From a virus, in the IMG/VR virus record IMGVR_UViG_3300028607_003036, positions 1 through 64,000 of that record: 64,000 nt of DNA, one strand, 5' to 3'. A program made the position numbers and the translations under genes. Shown here in pieces: positions 7,669 through 16,253 of this stretch (positions are counted from its first letter, which is position 1; each line of letters starts with the position of its first letter). The notes under the pieces were generated by a model, which saw only the letters and a list, made by a program, of their open reading frames with translations, was not told where the DNA came from and searched no databases.

Positions 7669-9306
7669 CTATCTGTTCCAAATTTTTGTAATAATAAATC
7701 CCCCCTTCTTACTAATCTGCACTTTCATTGTAACTACAGTATTTTCTTGTAATTCTAACTTATATTCTTCTAGTTGTGATGAAAAAATTACAAGTCCATC
7801 TAATGTGCAAGTTTTATCCGAAACTGTCACAAAAGCCATTTTTGAACCTTTGTTTTTTCCATTTTTAATAATATAATCATTGATAGTTTGTATTTCTACA
7901 CCAAGAATAATGTATTTAGATTGACATCCATCTAGTAATTCCTTACATGTGTGTGTGACTCCTATAACATTATGTGTGTCTAATCTATCATAGGTGAGTG
8001 GTATACCTAATAAGTGATGTTCTTTATTAATAATCCAGTCTGGATCATCTTTTGTTGAACTTTCAGGATTTTTTAGTGATTGTACTTGACTTTTCACTAT
8101 TTCAGAACGATTTTTATTATGTGTTCCACCGCCATTCTTTTTAGTAGGTAACAATTTTTCTAAAATATCAATAAATGACCCAATATCGAAATTTTCTTGA
8201 ACCCATTCCTGCTCCTTTTTAGATAAGGATTTCCATATTTTATATTCTGTCAACATTTGTGTTCTTGTTTTTTCAAAATAATCTAATGATCCTGATGAGA
8301 TTAAAGCTTCTATTACTCTTGAACTCACTACATTAGAATCATAAATTATAAATGATTCCCAATGAAAAAGCGAGTACTCGCATGTTTCTTGTATGGGATT
8401 ACGTTGTAAACTTAGGGGAAGAGAAGAGATTGATAGGGCCATAGAATTAAAATATACTTCAGGCGATATCAATTTTTTAATAGATGATTCACCAACCCCT
8501 TTGATATGTGACAAGCCGTATGAAATTGTATTATCATGAATTTTAAAGTCAATATTTCCTTTAAGTAAATTTGGAGAATTAACTCTTATTCCTAAAAATT
8601 TAGCATCTTCAATTAATTCTCTAATTTCAGTATATTTATCTTGCTTATTTTTTGCTCCGTTCAACCAAGAAACAAAGAACTCTATTTTTGAATGCGACTT
8701 AATATAAGCACACCAATAAGATTCTAATGCATAAGCTATTGCGTGCGATTTATTAAAAGAGTAGCGTTGAGATTTTTCTATCCAATCAAAAAGTTCTTCT
8801 CCTTTCTCTTTTGATATTTTCCCAGATTTTTCACATCCACTTATAAATTCTTCACGCAATACTGTCATATCCTTTGCTATCTTTTTACCAATTGCTTTTC
8901 TAAGTTTATCCGCTTGTTGAGCTGTGAAGTCAGCAATTTCCATAACAATTCTAATCGCCTGTTCTTGATAAGTGAGGATTCCATAAGTTTTCCTTAAAAT
9001 AGAGTCTACTATAGGATGATATTCTGGTATTTCTTCTAGTCCATTTTTTCTATCTGAGAAATGGTGGGTTAAACTTTTTCCTTCCAGCTTAGATTTTAGA
9101 GTTCCTGGTCTAATTACACTTATGACGGCAGCAAGTTCTTCAATGGATCTTGGTTTAATATTTCGACACCACGTTTTACCTAAATTTGTCTCAAGTTGAA
9201 AAACTCCTTTCGTATATCCGCTACATAATAAATCCCAAACTTTAGGACAATCAAGTGGAACCTTGGTTATATCTAATTTTGTTACATTGCAATAATCACA
9301 ATTCAT
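7669..9306 (-). CDS. dnaE: DNA polymerase III alpha, C-terminal part (split)
   Basis: 545 aa. Starts exactly where full-length DnaE continues after FDFLGL: LDITKVPLDC (canonical 'iPlDD'), GVFQLET at 34-40, IRPGTL at 65-70, YGILTYQEQ at 108-116, ADKLRKAIGKK at 132-142. The last holds the third catalytic Asp (E. coli D555 equivalent, here about D133). SFNKSHAIAYALESYWCAY is the end of the fingers, and an OB-fold-like region follows. It lacks the PHP and the PDIDIDF Asp pair, which are on the separate gene 11144-12910. No intein sequence is visible at its N-terminus, which instead begins MNCDYCN. It must work together with the N-part. Confidence 0.9.
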   Translation of the reverse strand: MNCDYCNVTKLDITKVPLDCPKVWDLLCSGYTKGVFQLETNLGKTWCRNIKPRSIEELAAVISVIRPGTLKSKLEGKSLTHHFSDRKNGLEEIPEYHPIVDSILRKTYGILTYQEQAIRIVMEIADFTAQQADKLRKAIGKKIAKDMTVLREEFISGCEKSGKISKEKGEELFDWIEKSQRYSFNKSHAIAYALESYWCAYIKSHSKIEFFVSWLNGAKNKQDKYTEIRELIEDAKFLGIRVNSPNLLKGNIDFKIHDNTISYGLSHIKGVGESSIKKLISPEVYFNSMALSISSLPLSLQRNPIQETCEYSLFHWESFIIYDSNVVSSRVIEALISSGSLDYFEKTRTQMLTEYKIWKSLSKKEQEWVQENFDIGSFIDILEKLLPTKKNGGGTHNKNRSEIVKSQVQSLKNPESSTKDDPDWIINKEHHLLGIPLTYDRLDTHNVIGVTHTCKELLDGCQSKYIILGVEIQTINDYIIKNGKNKGSKMAFVTVSDKTCTLDGLVIFSSQLEEYKLELQENTVVTMKVQISKKGGFIITKIWNR

Positions 9307-9778
9307 CTATCCAATCCTTATAAGCCGACCAAACTTTGGTATCATTTAATATTTCAGAACCCGTTTTGACGATTAGATCGTTGGGATAATGTAAGCGTCT
9401 ATCTAAAAGATTTATAGCATTGTTTATTCCATTATATTTACATGCAATTAAAAATCCCATAGCTGATGACCGAGATACACCAGCCTGACAGCAAGAAACA
9501 AGTTCGTCCTTGTTTTCAGCCCAATCTAATGCGCTTTCTACATGAACTCTTGTTGGAAAAATTAAAGGTTTGCTAATGTGTCTAGATAAATAATCAAGTC
9601 TTCTTTTATAATTGTCTTTTATTCCATAGATATCATCAAACATCATATGAAAAATATTTGATTTATTAATATCTATAAAACGATCAGCATCATCTTCCCC
9701 TAAAAGAAGAGTTGGTAAATTAAGATTATTAAAATGTAATATGTATGTAGCACGACTACATATATGTATAGTTTTCAT
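9296..9778 (-). CDS. Dual-specificity/tyrosine phosphatase-like protein
   Basis: 160 aa. Contains the CX5R P-loop as SCCQAGVSRSSAMGFLIAC (about residues 95-113), the signature of Cys-based phosphatases. The upstream FIDINKSNIFHMMFDDI gives a possible general-acid Asp. Resembles the small predicted protein tyrosine phosphatases of bacteria and phages (HisH/COG5350 type). It lies between the two halves of the polymerase, overlapping its C-part by 11 nt and the exonuclease by 4 nt. Substrate unknown. Confidence 0.75.
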   Translation of the reverse strand: MKTIHICSRATYILHFNNLNLPTLLLGEDDADRFIDINKSNIFHMMFDDIYGIKDNYKRRLDYLSRHISKPLIFPTRVHVESALDWAENKDELVSCCQAGVSRSSAMGFLIACKYNGINNAINLLDRRLHYPNDLIVKTGSEILNDTKVWSAYKDWIDEL

Positions 9779-10407
9779 TTATTTTTACCAAATTTTACAT
9801 TAGCTGCACATCTCCTTGTTAACTTCATAAACTTTATAAATATCTCAGCAGTAACTTTTACATCATCAAGTGCCGAGTGATCTTTTCTCTTTTCCATTTC
9901 AAGTAATTCTATCATACTATCTAGTTTTAGATTTTTAATAACTCCGGTGTCATAACACCAATGAAATATTAGAATCATAGTATCTAAATATTCGGGAATA
10001 AAAGAAAATAAAGATTGTCTATCATATTTTTTGTCCCAGGGACCGTATTTTTTACACAATATATTAAGAAATTTCAAGTCAAAAGCGACATTATGACCCA
10101 TTATTATGGGAGCGGTCCAAGTAGTTCCTTTAGAATTATATTTATTTACATAGGATACAAAACTTTCCCATGCAACCTTGGGATGGATTTTATCTTCTAA
10201 AGATTTTAATGTGATACCATGAACAGCTTCAGCTCCTTTTGACCAATTTGCTGGTTTTTGTGGTTTGATATAAACGTCAAAAGTATCATCTTTTATTTCC
10301 AGGGTTCGTGGATCTATTACACAGGCGGAAAGTTGAATAATCTCATTATCTTTAATTGACAAGCCAGTAGTTTCTGTGTCTACACAAATTATATATTTAT
10401 TATTCAT
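9775..10407 (-). CDS. DnaQ/RNase T-like 3'-5' exonuclease (DEDDh)
   Basis: 210 aa. Exo I motif CVDTETTGL (D-x-E), Exo II GHNVAFDLKFLN, Exo III with HSALDDVKVTAEIF (H-x4-D) are all present, so a DEDDh active site is complete. Presumably the proofreading or epsilon-like partner of the phage polymerase, which suits the degenerate PHP in the alpha N-part. No clamp-binding motif obvious. It sits between the polymerase halves. Confidence 0.88.
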   Translation of the reverse strand: MNNKYIICVDTETTGLSIKDNEIIQLSACVIDPRTLEIKDDTFDVYIKPQKPANWSKGAEAVHGITLKSLEDKIHPKVAWESFVSYVNKYNSKGTTWTAPIIMGHNVAFDLKFLNILCKKYGPWDKKYDRQSLFSFIPEYLDTMILIFHWCYDTGVIKNLKLDSMIELLEMEKRKDHSALDDVKVTAEIFIKFMKLTRRCAANVKFGKNK

Positions 10408-10485
10408 TATTTATTTTATCCAAAAATATTTCTAATATTTGTTCTATATTTAAGCTCTGGATGTTTTATTGCTAGACAATTTTTT
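10408..10485 (-). other. 78-bp intergenic spacer
   Basis: Short gap before the exonuclease. One frame stays open (NCLAIKHPELKYRTNIRNIF) but has no start codon, so I do not call a gene. No terminator hairpin or promoter seen. Confidence 0.4.
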
Positions 10486-10716
10486 TTAATGACTTTGCCA
10501 ATCGTACCATGGAGATAATTCTTGTAATGCTTCTAATTTGGATTTTGCAGATTCATAATTTTTAACTAATTCATTGGCACTTTCAACAATATCATTATGT
10601 TCTCCAATTCCGCATGGTGCGTCAATATAAACTAAAAAATTTGTCTTAGCTTTTTGAGCCTCCGCTTCATATTGAGTTCTCAATGCATCAACTAGTCTTG
10701 TTTTATGTTCAGACAT
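10486..10716 (-). CDS. Small hypothetical protein, helical
   Basis: 76 aa. Two predicted helices (RLVDALRTQYEAEAQKAKTN and ANELVKNYESAKSKLEALQE) either side of a short DAPCGIGEH segment. Looks like a small coiled-coil protein. It lies in the insert between polymerase halves, 2 nt from the next gene. No family recognised. Confidence 0.55.
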   Translation of the reverse strand: MSEHKTRLVDALRTQYEAEAQKAKTNFLVYIDAPCGIGEHNDIVESANELVKNYESAKSKLEALQELSPWYDWQSH

Positions 10717-10718
10717 TT

Positions 10719-10952
10719 TTAATCCTTTTCGTAATAAATAAAGTATGTATTATTAACTTCTTGATATTTAATTTTTAGATGAGTTTTTCTTGTTTCCCAA
10801 ATTACAGGAAATTCTTTTACTTTAGTAATTTCTCCTTTCCTATTATAAGTGAAGTAGTTATCACTTAATCCTTTTTCAATAAGAATTCGTTCTATACATT
10901 TAGCATCCTCTAGTTGTTGCTTTGTTAAAGATTTATCTATTTCAATTTTCAT
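10719..10952 (-). CDS. Small hypothetical protein
   Basis: 77 aa, mixed alpha/beta (MKIEIDKSLTKQQLEDAKCI ... THLKIKYQEVNNTYFIYYEK). No recognised motif. Overlaps the 70-aa gene upstream by 11 nt and is part of the five-gene insert inside the polymerase region. Confidence 0.55.
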   Translation of the reverse strand: MKIEIDKSLTKQQLEDAKCIERILIEKGLSDNYFTYNRKGEITKVKEFPVIWETRKTHLKIKYQEVNNTYFIYYEKD

Positions 10953-11154
10953 TGTCTACGACTACTAAATATGGATGTTCTACGAAAATTTCTACTTCTG
11001 GATTTATAACGAATATTACAACTTCTGCAAGTTCTCCAGCTTTTATATTCCATTCAACTTTTGAAATTCCTTCTATTAGTTCTCCAGTCTCTGCATTTAC
11101 TATCTTTGTTCCTTCAGGACGCATTGATCCATCACTAATAAGTTTAAGTTTCAT
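10942..11154 (-). CDS. Small beta-rich hypothetical protein
   Basis: 70 aa. The pattern GTKIVNAETGELIEGISKVEW followed by hydrophobic strands (EVVIFVINPEVEIFV) resembles small phage proteins that pair a 'v.n.etGe.i.gV..v.w' strand motif with a second sheet. Exact family not named. Its ATG overlaps the stop of the polymerase N-part. Confidence 0.55.
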   Translation of the reverse strand: MKLKLISDGSMRPEGTKIVNAETGELIEGISKVEWNIKAGELAEVVIFVINPEVEIFVEHPYLVVVDNEN

Positions 11155-12910
11155 TAATTAGCTCTTGTGCATTTTTTAGTTTGTCTAGCGTATTTAGCCC
11201 AAGACAATCAAATTTAACTAATCCTACATCTTCACATTCGTTCATCTCAAATGATGTAATCATTTCATCACTTGATTTATCCTTAATCATTGGACAGATA
11301 TCAGTAATTGGTTCGCTTGATACTATAACGCCGGCAGGATGCTTTGACGAAGATTTGTATACTCCTTCTAGACGGTAAGCCTGTTCAAATCTTTTAGAAT
11401 ATTCTCCCTGATATTTACCATTCTCATCAAGATAACACCACTCTTTTAAGTCGTTGCCTCTATGTTCAAGTGCCCACTGAATAATACTGGACTTTTTCCC
11501 ATCTTGTCTCATAACTTCTAGCTCATCAGAAATGGAAGATTCTTGTGGTAAGAATGATGTAATTTTGTTCATCTCGGCAAATCCACATGTATTATGTGCA
11601 CGCAACACTTCTTTTAATGCTCCCCGTCCCATGAGACGACCAAATGTGACCATCTGAGCTACATGATCGTGACCATATTTATCTCTTATATAAGTAATAG
11701 TTTTTTCCCGTTTGTCAACCTCAAAATCTATGTCAATATCGGGAAGTGCCACCCTATCCTCTGTATTTCGCCCAGCATTATAAAATCTTTCAAAAATTAA
11801 TCCATATTTTATTGGGTCAACATCCGTTATCTCTATTAAGTAGGCTACTAGACTTCCACCGACAGAACCTCTCGCTGTTCCCACTAATCCGTGTTTTTTA
11901 GCATCAATTACATAATCTTGAACAATAAGAAAATAACTAGCAAGATTAGCTCCCTCAATAATATTAAGTTCTTTTTTAACTCTATCGGCATATTCTATAT
12001 TAGTGTTATCAATACCTTTTTCTTTCCAGCCATTTCTACATAATTGTCGCAGATACTCATTGTCTGATTGATTATTAGGACACTTAAACTTAGGAAGCAT
12101 AGGTCTATTTAGAATATCATACTCTTCACACATATCCGCAACAATTTGTGTATTATTAATCTCTTCATGAGTAAATCCCATGTTTTCTATTTCGTCCTGC
12201 GAATGCAGGTAATAATTTTTAGATGCGAAAAATCCTATATTTTCCATCTCTGACAATTTTTTACCTGCACTAAGTGCCAGTAATAGTCTATGATCATCAA
12301 CATCTGTTCCGGGTGAGCAATAGTGAGGATTCGTAGTGGCTACACATTTTAAATCAAAAATCTCAGCCAGCTTTTTCATCATGTTTGATGCATATAGTTG
12401 TGCCGGCGTTTCTTCTATATCGTGTAGTTGGACTTCTAAGAAAACGTTCTCCTTACCAAATCTTTTGATGTATCCTTCAATATTTGTTGCAATATGTTCA
12501 TCTGCATCTATATCAATATATTCTTTTATAGCATCTGCGTCTTTAAGATTATAGGCAATGGTTGGATTCGTAAACATCAAATCCGTAGTATGACAACCAA
12601 TTCTACCTACAATACATATTAAGTTTTGTCCTAGTGGTTCTTCTAATCCTGATACAACTTTAATAAGTTTTTTCCAGCCATTTTTGTTTTTAGCAATTAG
12701 GACAAAGTCTTTAAACTTGGAACCGAGTAGGGGTTTAATATTGGCTGCTTTCGCTGCCTTGAAAAACGGAACGGCTCCCGATATAGAAGTATCATCGGTT
12801 AAGGCTATTGAAGTATATCCTAATTCCTCAGCTCTTTCAACTATTTGTTTTGGTGTATTTAGACCCCGTAAAATACTGTAATGTGAATGAGAACATAGTA
12901 GATTAAACAT
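11144..12910 (-). CDS. dnaE: DNA polymerase III alpha, N-terminal part (PHP + palm, split)
   Basis: 588 aa from the ATG at 12910 (a longer frame to 12964 would run into the upstream HNH gene). PHP domain starts LLCSHSHYSILRG and IALTDDTSISGAV; the usual LHVHS and TDH metal ligands are replaced (Cys and Asp), so the PHP is degenerate. Palm: GTARGSVGGSLVAYLIEITD and LPDIDIDF (about 389-396) with the first two catalytic Asps. The protein ends at VKFDCLGLNTLDKLKNAQEL, the point where other DnaE proteins run on into the iPlDD/GVFQLES region. The rest is on 7669-9306. No split-intein half seen. Confidence 0.9.
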   Translation of the reverse strand: MFNLLCSHSHYSILRGLNTPKQIVERAEELGYTSIALTDDTSISGAVPFFKAAKAANIKPLLGSKFKDFVLIAKNKNGWKKLIKVVSGLEEPLGQNLICIVGRIGCHTTDLMFTNPTIAYNLKDADAIKEYIDIDADEHIATNIEGYIKRFGKENVFLEVQLHDIEETPAQLYASNMMKKLAEIFDLKCVATTNPHYCSPGTDVDDHRLLLALSAGKKLSEMENIGFFASKNYYLHSQDEIENMGFTHEEINNTQIVADMCEEYDILNRPMLPKFKCPNNQSDNEYLRQLCRNGWKEKGIDNTNIEYADRVKKELNIIEGANLASYFLIVQDYVIDAKKHGLVGTARGSVGGSLVAYLIEITDVDPIKYGLIFERFYNAGRNTEDRVALPDIDIDFEVDKREKTITYIRDKYGHDHVAQMVTFGRLMGRGALKEVLRAHNTCGFAEMNKITSFLPQESSISDELEVMRQDGKKSSIIQWALEHRGNDLKEWCYLDENGKYQGEYSKRFEQAYRLEGVYKSSSKHPAGVIVSSEPITDICPMIKDKSSDEMITSFEMNECEDVGLVKFDCLGLNTLDKLKNAQELINET

Positions 12911-13469
12911 TTTTACTTCTATCTTTTTGTAGGTATCTTTTAGCATTTTTAACAAAAGTCGCATCTTCTATGAAACCTAATCCTACATTACATCTATGAC
13001 ATAGCAATCCTCTCATATGACCTTTTTCATGACAATGGTCAACACGCCAATTCTCATGTTCAAATTCAATTTTACAAATATCACATGAATTATATTGGAT
13101 AATAAGATATTTTTGTATAATTTGTCGTGCTAAAAATACTTGATCCTTTGTCGTTAGTTGTTTATCTAGGTTGAAATAGCTATGTTTTATGTGTATATAA
13201 ATTTTACAGTTTTTACACCGACCTTCCCTTCCATCTTTGTGCTCTTTGTGTATCACGAATTCCTTTATATCTTTTATTTTATTACAATACATACATTCTT
13301 TTGACCCCTCCATTTTTGGAGGATATTTTGGTGCTATATTTCTAGCATATTCTTTCGCACAATTTTTACACGAATATTGAAATCCTGCACCTTTTTTATA
13401 AAAATATTCCGATGTTAAAAGAAATTCTTTTTTACACCCATAACATTTTCTAGTTTCCACTACTACCAA
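12903..13469 (-). CDS. Endonuclease VII-like HNH protein with zinc knuckles
   Basis: 188 aa. C-terminal WRVDHCHEKGHMRGLLCHRC followed by NVGLGFIED is the recombination endonuclease VII (T4 gp49-type) HNH core. The N-terminal half has three C-x2-C pairs (CYGCKK, CKNC, CMYC) before a CDIC pair in the catalytic module, as in phage HNH homing-type enzymes. Start is TTG at 13469 (or GTG at 13460) behind GGAAAGG. Overlaps the dUTPase stop. Could resolve branched DNA or be a free-standing homing endonuclease beside the polymerase. Confidence 0.82.
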   Translation of the reverse strand: MVVVETRKCYGCKKEFLLTSEYFYKKGAGFQYSCKNCAKEYARNIAPKYPPKMEGSKECMYCNKIKDIKEFVIHKEHKDGREGRCKNCKIYIHIKHSYFNLDKQLTTKDQVFLARQIIQKYLIIQYNSCDICKIEFEHENWRVDHCHEKGHMRGLLCHRCNVGLGFIEDATFVKNAKRYLQKDRSKNV

Positions 13470-13896
13470 AGCCTTTCCCCCCTCTGTTAGTATCAGTCAG
13501 TTCATCAACTTCTTCAATTATAGGTAATTCCACCTTCTGAATAATCATCTGTATAATTTTGTCACCTAAAAATATTTGCTTAATTTTGTCAGAATGGTTA
13601 AATAGGTATACTTTAATATCTCCCCTATAACTAGCATCAATTACACCAGCAAATCTGTGAATACCTTTACTACCCATTCCAGATCTATCCCAGAGAAGAC
13701 CAACATACCCATCCCAAATCTCTACTGCGATACCTGTAGAGTATAACTTTCCAGTTCCAGGGTGTAATGACCAAGAAATATTTGAATAAAAATCCAAACC
13801 TGCATCCGTTGAATTAGTCCTAGTAGGAAGTTTTGCTGTTTCGGTTAATCTTTTAACCTTTAAACGTCTTATATAATCGTAATCATAATCAGACAT
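13450..13896 (-). CDS. dut: dUTPase
   Basis: 148 aa. All five trimeric dUTPase motifs are visible: DAGLDFY (I), DRSGMGSKG (II), GVIDASYRGDIKV (III, catalytic Asp), GDKIIQMIIQK (IV) and RGGKGFGSSG (V). I use the ATG at 13896, 5 nt after AGGA, rather than the GTG one codon upstream. Converts dUTP to dUMP, feeding ThyX (37820-38707). Flanked on both sides by endonuclease VII-like genes. Confidence 0.93.
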   Translation of the reverse strand: MSDYDYDYIRRLKVKRLTETAKLPTRTNSTDAGLDFYSNISWSLHPGTGKLYSTGIAVEIWDGYVGLLWDRSGMGSKGIHRFAGVIDASYRGDIKVYLFNHSDKIKQIFLGDKIIQMIIQKVELPIIEEVDELTDTNRGGKGFGSSGN

Positions 13897-13922
13897 CACG
13901 TTCCTTTTACTTTAAATTAAGT

Positions 13923-14564
13923 TCAATTCCAGTTTTTCTTTTTATCATTTTTGATATACTTGATAGCATTTTTAATTTTTATTTTAAAGTCATCATTAAC
14001 ATTAGGAAATAATTTCCAATCAATTTTGTCATGTCCAGTATATACAAATAATTCTAAAATAGGTAATATATACATATTGCACGAATTACATAATATTCCT
14101 CTTACGTGACCATTACTATGACAATGGTCTATTTGACCTTTATTCTTAAAGACGTTTTTACAAATAGGACATATATTTTTTTGTTCTTTTCGTAACTTAT
14201 TTACAATCTCTGAAACATAGTTTACCTTTTCTTTATTGGATTTAAATTGTATAGTTAAATGATTTAATGTTCTTTTTGCCGCTCCTAGATAATTACTACA
14301 ATTTTTACAATATGATTGTCGTCCATCATTATTTGAATAGTTTTTATTAAAAAGTGTTCTATGTTTTTTTTGTTCGCAATATATACATGTTTTATGTCCT
14401 GATGTTTGTGGTAAATGTCTAGGTTTACGTAGTTTGTTATATCGTTTCCAACATTCTTTACATTTGTTATGAAATCCACACTTTTGACTTTTATCCCTAT
14501 GATAGAAGGATATGGATAATGGAAATATTTTTTTGCACTCAAAGCACTGTAAAGTTTGTGACAT
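13923..14564 (-). CDS. Second endonuclease VII-like HNH protein
   Basis: 213 aa, paralogue of 12903-13469. Core GQIDHCHSNGHVRGILCNSC. N-terminal CFECKK, CKEC, CIYC, CKNC knuckles and CPICKN before the catalytic module. It has an extra 50-aa C-terminal tail rich in Lys/Asn. The two copies bracket dut, the arrangement expected of mobile HNH genes rather than of one housekeeping resolvase. Confidence 0.82.
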   Translation of the reverse strand: MSQTLQCFECKKIFPLSISFYHRDKSQKCGFHNKCKECWKRYNKLRKPRHLPQTSGHKTCIYCEQKKHRTLFNKNYSNNDGRQSYCKNCSNYLGAAKRTLNHLTIQFKSNKEKVNYVSEIVNKLRKEQKNICPICKNVFKNKGQIDHCHSNGHVRGILCNSCNMYILPILELFVYTGHDKIDWKLFPNVNDDFKIKIKNAIKYIKNDKKKNWN

Positions 14565-15498
14565 CTTTATGATACCTTTCTGTGGTTATGTTCATTCCTT
14601 CTTTTTTAATTTTTTCATGGACAGATTCACACATACACTTGTTTTCATTAGGAAATGAGGTCTTAGCAAAAGAGCATAATTTTTTACAACGCCAATCTGT
14701 TCTATTATATGATAAGAGCTTTGGTTCCTCTATATCTCTAATTCTGTGAAACCTTTCTTTTAGTTTGTTCTCAACAAACTCTTTTTTCTGTTGATTGAAC
14801 GGTTCTAAAGTAAAAGGGCCACCATCTTTAACATAGAAAATTGTTACAATAATTGTTTTGATATCAGGAAATAGGCGTGAAGCCGCATAACAATATATTA
14901 GAAGTTGCATATCTTTATTCAAATCGTCAATTGTTTTCTTTTTTCCTGTTTCCCAATTTTTTCGTTGTCCAGTTTTCCAGTCTACTATATGTATAACTCC
15001 TTTTTCAGGTATAGTAATCATATCAATAATACCACGCATTCCGATATATCCAACTTCGCCTTCGTGTTCATATTTTGCCCAATCTTCCATGATTAGAAAA
15101 TCAAAATATTTTTCCGTTTCAATTACATTGAGGTTTCTAGGGTCATACATTCCACAGTCAAGAACTTTATACATTAATCTTTTACATTCTTTTAAGTCTT
15201 TTTCATCATAATCATGGTGAGATAGAAATACACAGTGAGTATAGGCACGAAGAATTATATCATCTGGATCTACCGGAAGAACACATAAGCCAATATGGTC
15301 GTGTGTGAAAGATTTTTCCCCTTTAATTTGTGCAATTTTTTCTAGTCCTAGGCATTCTAATGCATCATGCACTATATTACCTATTTCTGCCTTTTTACCA
15401 GATGGTTCCCTATAGCCTAATCCATAAGATATATAGAACTTTTGCTCACACCAAGATACCGCATTATAGGAACTAGGACTTAGTGATTTAACAATCAT
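14539..15498 (-). CDS. PD-(D/E)XK nuclease, Cas4/RecB-like
   Basis: 319 aa from the ATG at 15498, which overlaps the kinase stop. Nuclease core: MRGIIDMITIP ... VIHIVDWKTGQRK (D-x(n)-D-W-K-T-G, RecB motif III) then the DLNKDMQLLIYCYAASRLFP helix with the Q-x3-Y signature. A C-terminal cysteine group (WRCKKLCSFAK, NKCMCE) could hold an Fe-S cluster, as in Cas4/AddB-like enzymes. A 5'-3' exonuclease or end-processing role in recombination is likely. No CRISPR genes nearby. Confidence 0.8.
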   Translation of the reverse strand: MIVKSLSPSSYNAVSWCEQKFYISYGLGYREPSGKKAEIGNIVHDALECLGLEKIAQIKGEKSFTHDHIGLCVLPVDPDDIILRAYTHCVFLSHHDYDEKDLKECKRLMYKVLDCGMYDPRNLNVIETEKYFDFLIMEDWAKYEHEGEVGYIGMRGIIDMITIPEKGVIHIVDWKTGQRKNWETGKKKTIDDLNKDMQLLIYCYAASRLFPDIKTIIVTIFYVKDGGPFTLEPFNQQKKEFVENKLKERFHRIRDIEEPKLLSYNRTDWRCKKLCSFAKTSFPNENKCMCESVHEKIKKEGMNITTERYHKDVTNFTVL

Positions 15499-16253
15499 AC
15501 TATCCAACCCCATTGAGTAAGAATTTCTTTAACATTCTGATTTTGTTGAGAAATAGTCATTTCGTGATTATCTATAATCCAATCAAAACTTTCGAAATCA
15601 TCTAATGATATTTCACTAGCATGTGTATCTACGTGAATATTTCGTGCTAGTTTTATAACTTTTCCTCTAACTTTTTGAATACCAGTTACTTCATTTGGAA
15701 ATCGACAATCGGTAATCAATGCTAGGGGCACCTGTTCATATTTAATTTTATTCAGTGTTGACTGAATCCAGCAGTTATTAAATATTTTACGACACACATC
15801 TGTTCCCCACAGTTGAAGAAACTGTCTCGCCGTGATCTTTTTATTACCACATTCTTTTAGGTTTTTAAATCCAAACTTCTTTCTTATTTCTGGAAACATA
15901 TCCTTCCAGTAATATTGTGTCTCACTATTTTTTTGTTCGTTTGTTCCGAAACATTGTTCTTCTGTTAATCCAAAAAGATTAATGCATATCTCCTTGAGAG
16001 TATCGGCAAAACTGTATAATTTAACAAAGGGCCAAATATGCTCCTCTAACCACCTTTGCCACAGGGGATTACGTGATGTAAAATCTAAAACGCCCTCTTT
16101 ATCAAATGTAGTTTCTGTTACTAGATTTCCATTGGCATCTATGCGAAAATGTCTTAAAACTCCAAATGATATAAGTTCTTCACCGGCTATAAAATTAGCA
16201 GCGGTGTTCTTTCCAGACTGTTTTTTTCCAGCAAATGCTAGTATTCTTTGCAT
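15495..16253 (-). CDS. Deoxynucleoside monophosphate kinase
   Basis: 252 aa. P-loop GKKQSGKNTAANF at the N-terminus, SFADTLKEICINLFGL and RQFLQLWGTDVCRKI in the middle, ITDCRFPNEVTGI near the C-terminus: the pattern of T4 gp1-type dNMP kinases. Supplies dNDPs for DNA synthesis with dut, ThyX, dCMP deaminase and NrdJ in the same window. Stop overlaps the nuclease start. Confidence 0.88.
   Translation of the reverse strand: MQRILAFAGKKQSGKNTAANFIAGEELISFGVLRHFRIDANGNLVTETTFDKEGVLDFTSRNPLWQRWLEEHIWPFVKLYSFADTLKEICINLFGLTEEQCFGTNEQKNSETQYYWKDMFPEIRKKFGFKNLKECGNKKITARQFLQLWGTDVCRKIFNNCWIQSTLNKIKYEQVPLALITDCRFPNEVTGIQKVRGKVIKLARNIHVDTHASEISLDDFESFDWIIDNHEMTISQQNQNVKEILTQWGWIV

Noticed and set aside
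10408-10485. Open frame NCLAIKHPELKYRTNIRNIF
   Set aside because: No start codon or Shine-Dalgarno in frame.
7669-12910. Split-intein explanation for the polymerase halves
   Set aside because: No intein N-terminal Cys/Ser block at the end of the N-part and no HN-C type junction at the start of the C-part. Both ends look like plain DnaE linker.
14285-14542. Second-frame ORF inside the endonuclease VII-like gene
   Set aside because: It is a shadow of the HNH gene in the same strand; no motif of its own.
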